From: JAHRVQ01 sp963976815
GTDB taxonomy: Bacteria > Pseudomonadota > Gammaproteobacteria > Pseudomonadales > Azotimanducaceae
Length of the DNA stretch: 64,000 bases
Assembly (NCBI GenBank): GCA_963976815.1
Contig: CAXBLU010000001.1
Location: 558,001-622,000, forward strand
Direction of reading: 5' to 3'
Shown here: piece after piece, positions 62,203 through 64,000 of the stretch
How the letters are laid out: every line of letters starts with the position of its first letter
Numbering within the stretch: position 1 is the first letter of the stretch
Position numbers and translations under genes: made by a program
The notes under the pieces: generated by a model
What the model was told of the DNA's origin: nothing
Database searches by the model: none
What the model saw: the letters and a program-made list of their open reading frames with translations, nothing else

Positions 62203-63182
62203 GCCTCATCTCCGGCAATCTTGCGAAGTTCACGCTGGAGTTCAAATTTTGGTGACGTCACATGGCTTTCCATGGACCGGAGCCGTTCTTCAATATCAGC
62301 GAACTTTTGTTTTGCTGCACGCAGATTATGCACATTTGACACCTTTGCCTCGCTGCCTGATCTTCTTTCGGTATTTCGTTTGGTTTTCCGCTTCTGGCTT
62401 CGGCCGAAGCCCTGTTGGTGATCCTTCGGCGCGCCATGTTCCATATCGTCTCCGTCATCCAATTCATGAAAGCGATCAGTCACCTGTTTGTAGTAGGGCT
62501 TATCGTCCATAAGGAAGTAGGCAATAAAATATCCAGGGACCGCCACGGAGGGCACAATAAATAGCGCAAAAACCGCCATCATCCTCACCTGCCAGGTTTC
62601 CATACCCCAGTAATCAGCAATACCAGAGGAAACCCCACAAATTTTCTTGTTCTTTGAATTACGGTAGAGATTGCCGTTTCGATTTCGGCGCTTCCAGCTT
62701 TGTGCGGTTCTGCGGGCTGCTTTTATGCCGGAGTTTCGCCGCCGAGCCCGCTCTTTCCTGCGGGATCGTCGAGTGGATTCAGTATTGGAACGAGCAGGGG
62801 CTTCATCACCGCCGTCATCCATATCTCCGCCCATGCCATAGGCATCATCATCGTACGCACCGGAACCCATACCATCTGAATAGTCATCGTCGCGGCTACC
62901 GGCGCCGAACATTTGTTTTGATTGATCATCCATCCAGGCTTCCGCCTTTCGCGACCATTTATCTGCCACGTCATCAACAAAGTCTTCTATTGATCGCTCC
63001 ATGTCGCGGTGTCTGGGACTTCTGCGATGTCGTGCTCTGCGAGCTAATTGCTCCGCCCGTTCCGCCGCTTGCTCGGCTTCTTTTGCCTGGCGTTTTGCAC
63101 GTTGTGCCGCTCGCTCAGAAAGACGTTTTGTCCTTCGTGCCTCGCGTTCTGCTTCAAGCTTTTCTCGTTCAGACCTGTTCAC
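62199..63182 (-). CDS. pspC: PspC-domain protein with long N- and C-terminal extensions
   Basis: 327 residues against about 120 in E. coli PspC. Residues 1-60 are an extreme Arg/Glu/Ala-rich helix, about 95-130 is an Asp/Gly-rich acidic linker, and 135-170 is Arg-rich. The PspC domain proper is residues about 170-232 (KNKKICGVSSGIADYWGMET, VFALFIVPSVAVPGYFIAYF). The C-terminal ~40 residues form a coiled coil (LRAAKQKFADIEERLRSMES). Inner-membrane sensor that titrates PspA under envelope stress in known systems. Confidence 0.88.
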   Translation of the reverse strand: MNRSEREKLEAEREARRTKRLSERAAQRAKRQAKEAEQAAERAEQLARRARHRRSPRHRDMERSIEDFVDDVADKWSRKAEAWMDDQSKQMFGAGSRDDDYSDGMGSGAYDDDAYGMGGDMDDGGDEAPARSNTESTRRSRRKERARRRNSGIKAARRTAQSWKRRNRNGNLYRNSKNKKICGVSSGIADYWGMETWQVRMMAVFALFIVPSVAVPGYFIAYFLMDDKPYYKQVTDRFHELDDGDDMEHGAPKDHQQGFGRSQKRKTKRNTERRSGSEAKVSNVHNLRAAKQKFADIEERLRSMESHVTSPKFELQRELRKIAGDEA

Positions 63183-63230
63183 TGGTCTCCCCTTATGCGT
63201 ATATCGATCTAGCAGCTCAAATATGTGGCG

Positions 63231-63476
63231 TTACGAACCGTTTCCAGTTTCACGCCAGCCTGGACTTTCAACATCCAAAATTGCTTCAAGGGTTTCGATC
63301 CTTGCGGCCATTCTGTTTGCCACCTCAATCATCTCCTCCAACTCGGCTCTCTCACCCGTGCTCAAGCCGTCTTTGGTTCTTGCCACGGAGCGATAGTGAA
63401 AGATAATCCAAAGTGGTGCCACGATGACCAGGAACGCAAGGACCGGGACAAAAATTGCGACTAACCAACCTTCCAT
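63231..63476 (-). CDS. pspB: Phage shock protein B
   Basis: 81 residues. N-terminal membrane helix (AIFVPVLAFLVIVAPLWIIF) and HYR basic boundary, followed by a coiled coil (ERAELEEMIEVANRMAARIE), the PspB plan. Located between pspA and pspC. Inner-membrane sensor partner of PspC. Confidence 0.9.
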   Translation of the reverse strand: MEGWLVAIFVPVLAFLVIVAPLWIIFHYRSVARTKDGLSTGERAELEEMIEVANRMAARIETLEAILDVESPGWRETGNGS

Positions 63477-63549
63477 AATGGTTCCAACCTTTTAGCTTCT
63501 ATTAAGGTTTCTTTTCAAAGTGCGTGTTTTAGGATGCCCTTGCTAAAGC

Positions 63550-64000
63550 TCACTGATCCGATTCACTATTGCCGGACAGGCGAGCTTTTAATGCGGCGAG
63601 TTCTGCATCCACTTTTTCGTCGGATTCAAGGTCCGCGATCTCATTAGATAAAGATTGCTGACCGAGGTCATAGCTCTCAATTTCACCTTCCATGTGATCC
63701 AGCTTGCGTTCGTATGTCTCAAAGCGGCTCATTGCGCCATCAATATCAACCTCGTGGAGCTGACGCTTGACACCCATCCGGGATTGCGCGGTTTTGCCAC
63801 GCAGAATCAGAGACTTCTGGCGGGTTTTGGCATCGGTTAGTTTTTGCTGAAGTTGACCAATGTCCGCGGACAACTTTTGTAAATTAAGATCAATTTGCTC
63901 CAGATCTGCGGCCAGTGTTTCTGACTCCTCAAGGGCATTAGTCTTTTCTTTCAATGCGGCGCGCGCAAGGTCTTCACGACCTTTGGACAAGGCTACAGCC
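63550..64000 (-). CDS. pspA: PspA/IM30 family protein (partial, runs off the window)
   Basis: The C-terminal ~150 residues are visible. The frame stays open to the window edge (position 64000), so the N-terminal amphipathic membrane-binding helix is outside. Long coiled coil: ARAALKEKTNALEESETLAA, LQKLSADIGQLQQKLTDAKT and MSRFETYERKLDHMEGEIES, ending in the domain ELAALKARL of PspA. Peripheral membrane protein that stabilises the inner membrane and inhibits PspF. Confidence 0.93.
   Translation of the reverse strand, partial: AVALSKGREDLARAALKEKTNALEESETLAADLEQIDLNLQKLSADIGQLQQKLTDAKTRQKSLILRGKTAQSRMGVKRQLHEVDIDGAMSRFETYERKLDHMEGEIESYDLGQQSLSNEIADLESDEKVDAELAALKARLSGNSESDQ

Overview
The window looks like a gammaproteobacterial chromosome, probably a free-living marine or aquatic lineage. 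This is inferred from gene content: rnd-ycgL-ycgN, recR-ybaB-dnaX, hrpA, mlaA, dusA, gltX, a pspABC operon and many CoA-ester enzymes. Housekeeping blocks alternate with accessory stretches full of small repeats and decayed mobile DNA.

Layout. 1-8 kb: tRNA-Ala(GGC) followed by tRNA-like 3' fragments; a large secreted M4 metalloprotease and a divergent secreted protein sharing one ~125-residue domain; then a truncated crotonase, the remnant of an IS91-type transposase and a methyltransferase. 8.7-16.6 kb: crotonases, SDR enzymes, an RNA methyltransferase, a tryptophanyl-tRNA synthetase gene broken by an in-frame TAA, and a REP-associated tyrosine transposase (RAYT), with many intergenic copies of a GGACACCCACTAT motif. 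16.7-26 kb: hybrid histidine kinase, crotonase, two adjacent acyl-CoA dehydrogenases, a cytochrome P450 and gltX; the last four suggest catabolism of a lipid- or terpenoid-like substrate.

26.2-37.7 kb is the most unusual part. Small genes, all on the + strand, are separated by attC-like sites whose 3'-end R'' boxes are complementary to the R' box at the start of the same cassette. This is the signature of integron cassettes. There are two arrays: about ten cassettes at 26,415-33,296 and two bounded cassettes plus a third open one from 36,262. Each is directly preceded by a homologous 200-236 bp leader that contains a promoter-like sequence and ends at the GTT crossover point, so the leaders resemble duplicated attI/Pc sites. 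No integrase gene is present in the window. The cassettes encode a HigBA-like toxin-antitoxin pair, four adjacent paralogues of a one-TM protein family, a GNAT enzyme and unknowns. A MITE-like element and an IS1182-type remnant sit exactly in attC cores.

33.5-36 kb and 38.4-45.3 kb carry ordinary chromosomal genes: ASCH, HAD, GNAT, two DUF1415 genes sharing a 326-bp identical tract, a collagen-like exported protein, dusA, TerB-like, and a STAS/PP2C pair. 45.4-64 kb is mostly housekeeping on the - strand: mlaA, hrpA, MoxR/CoxE-like AAA-VWA pair, a large VWA protein, ycgN-ycgL-rnd, recR-ybaB-dnaX (with an A9 run positioned to make a gamma subunit), GDPD, GNAT, and a psp envelope-stress operon cut by the window edge.
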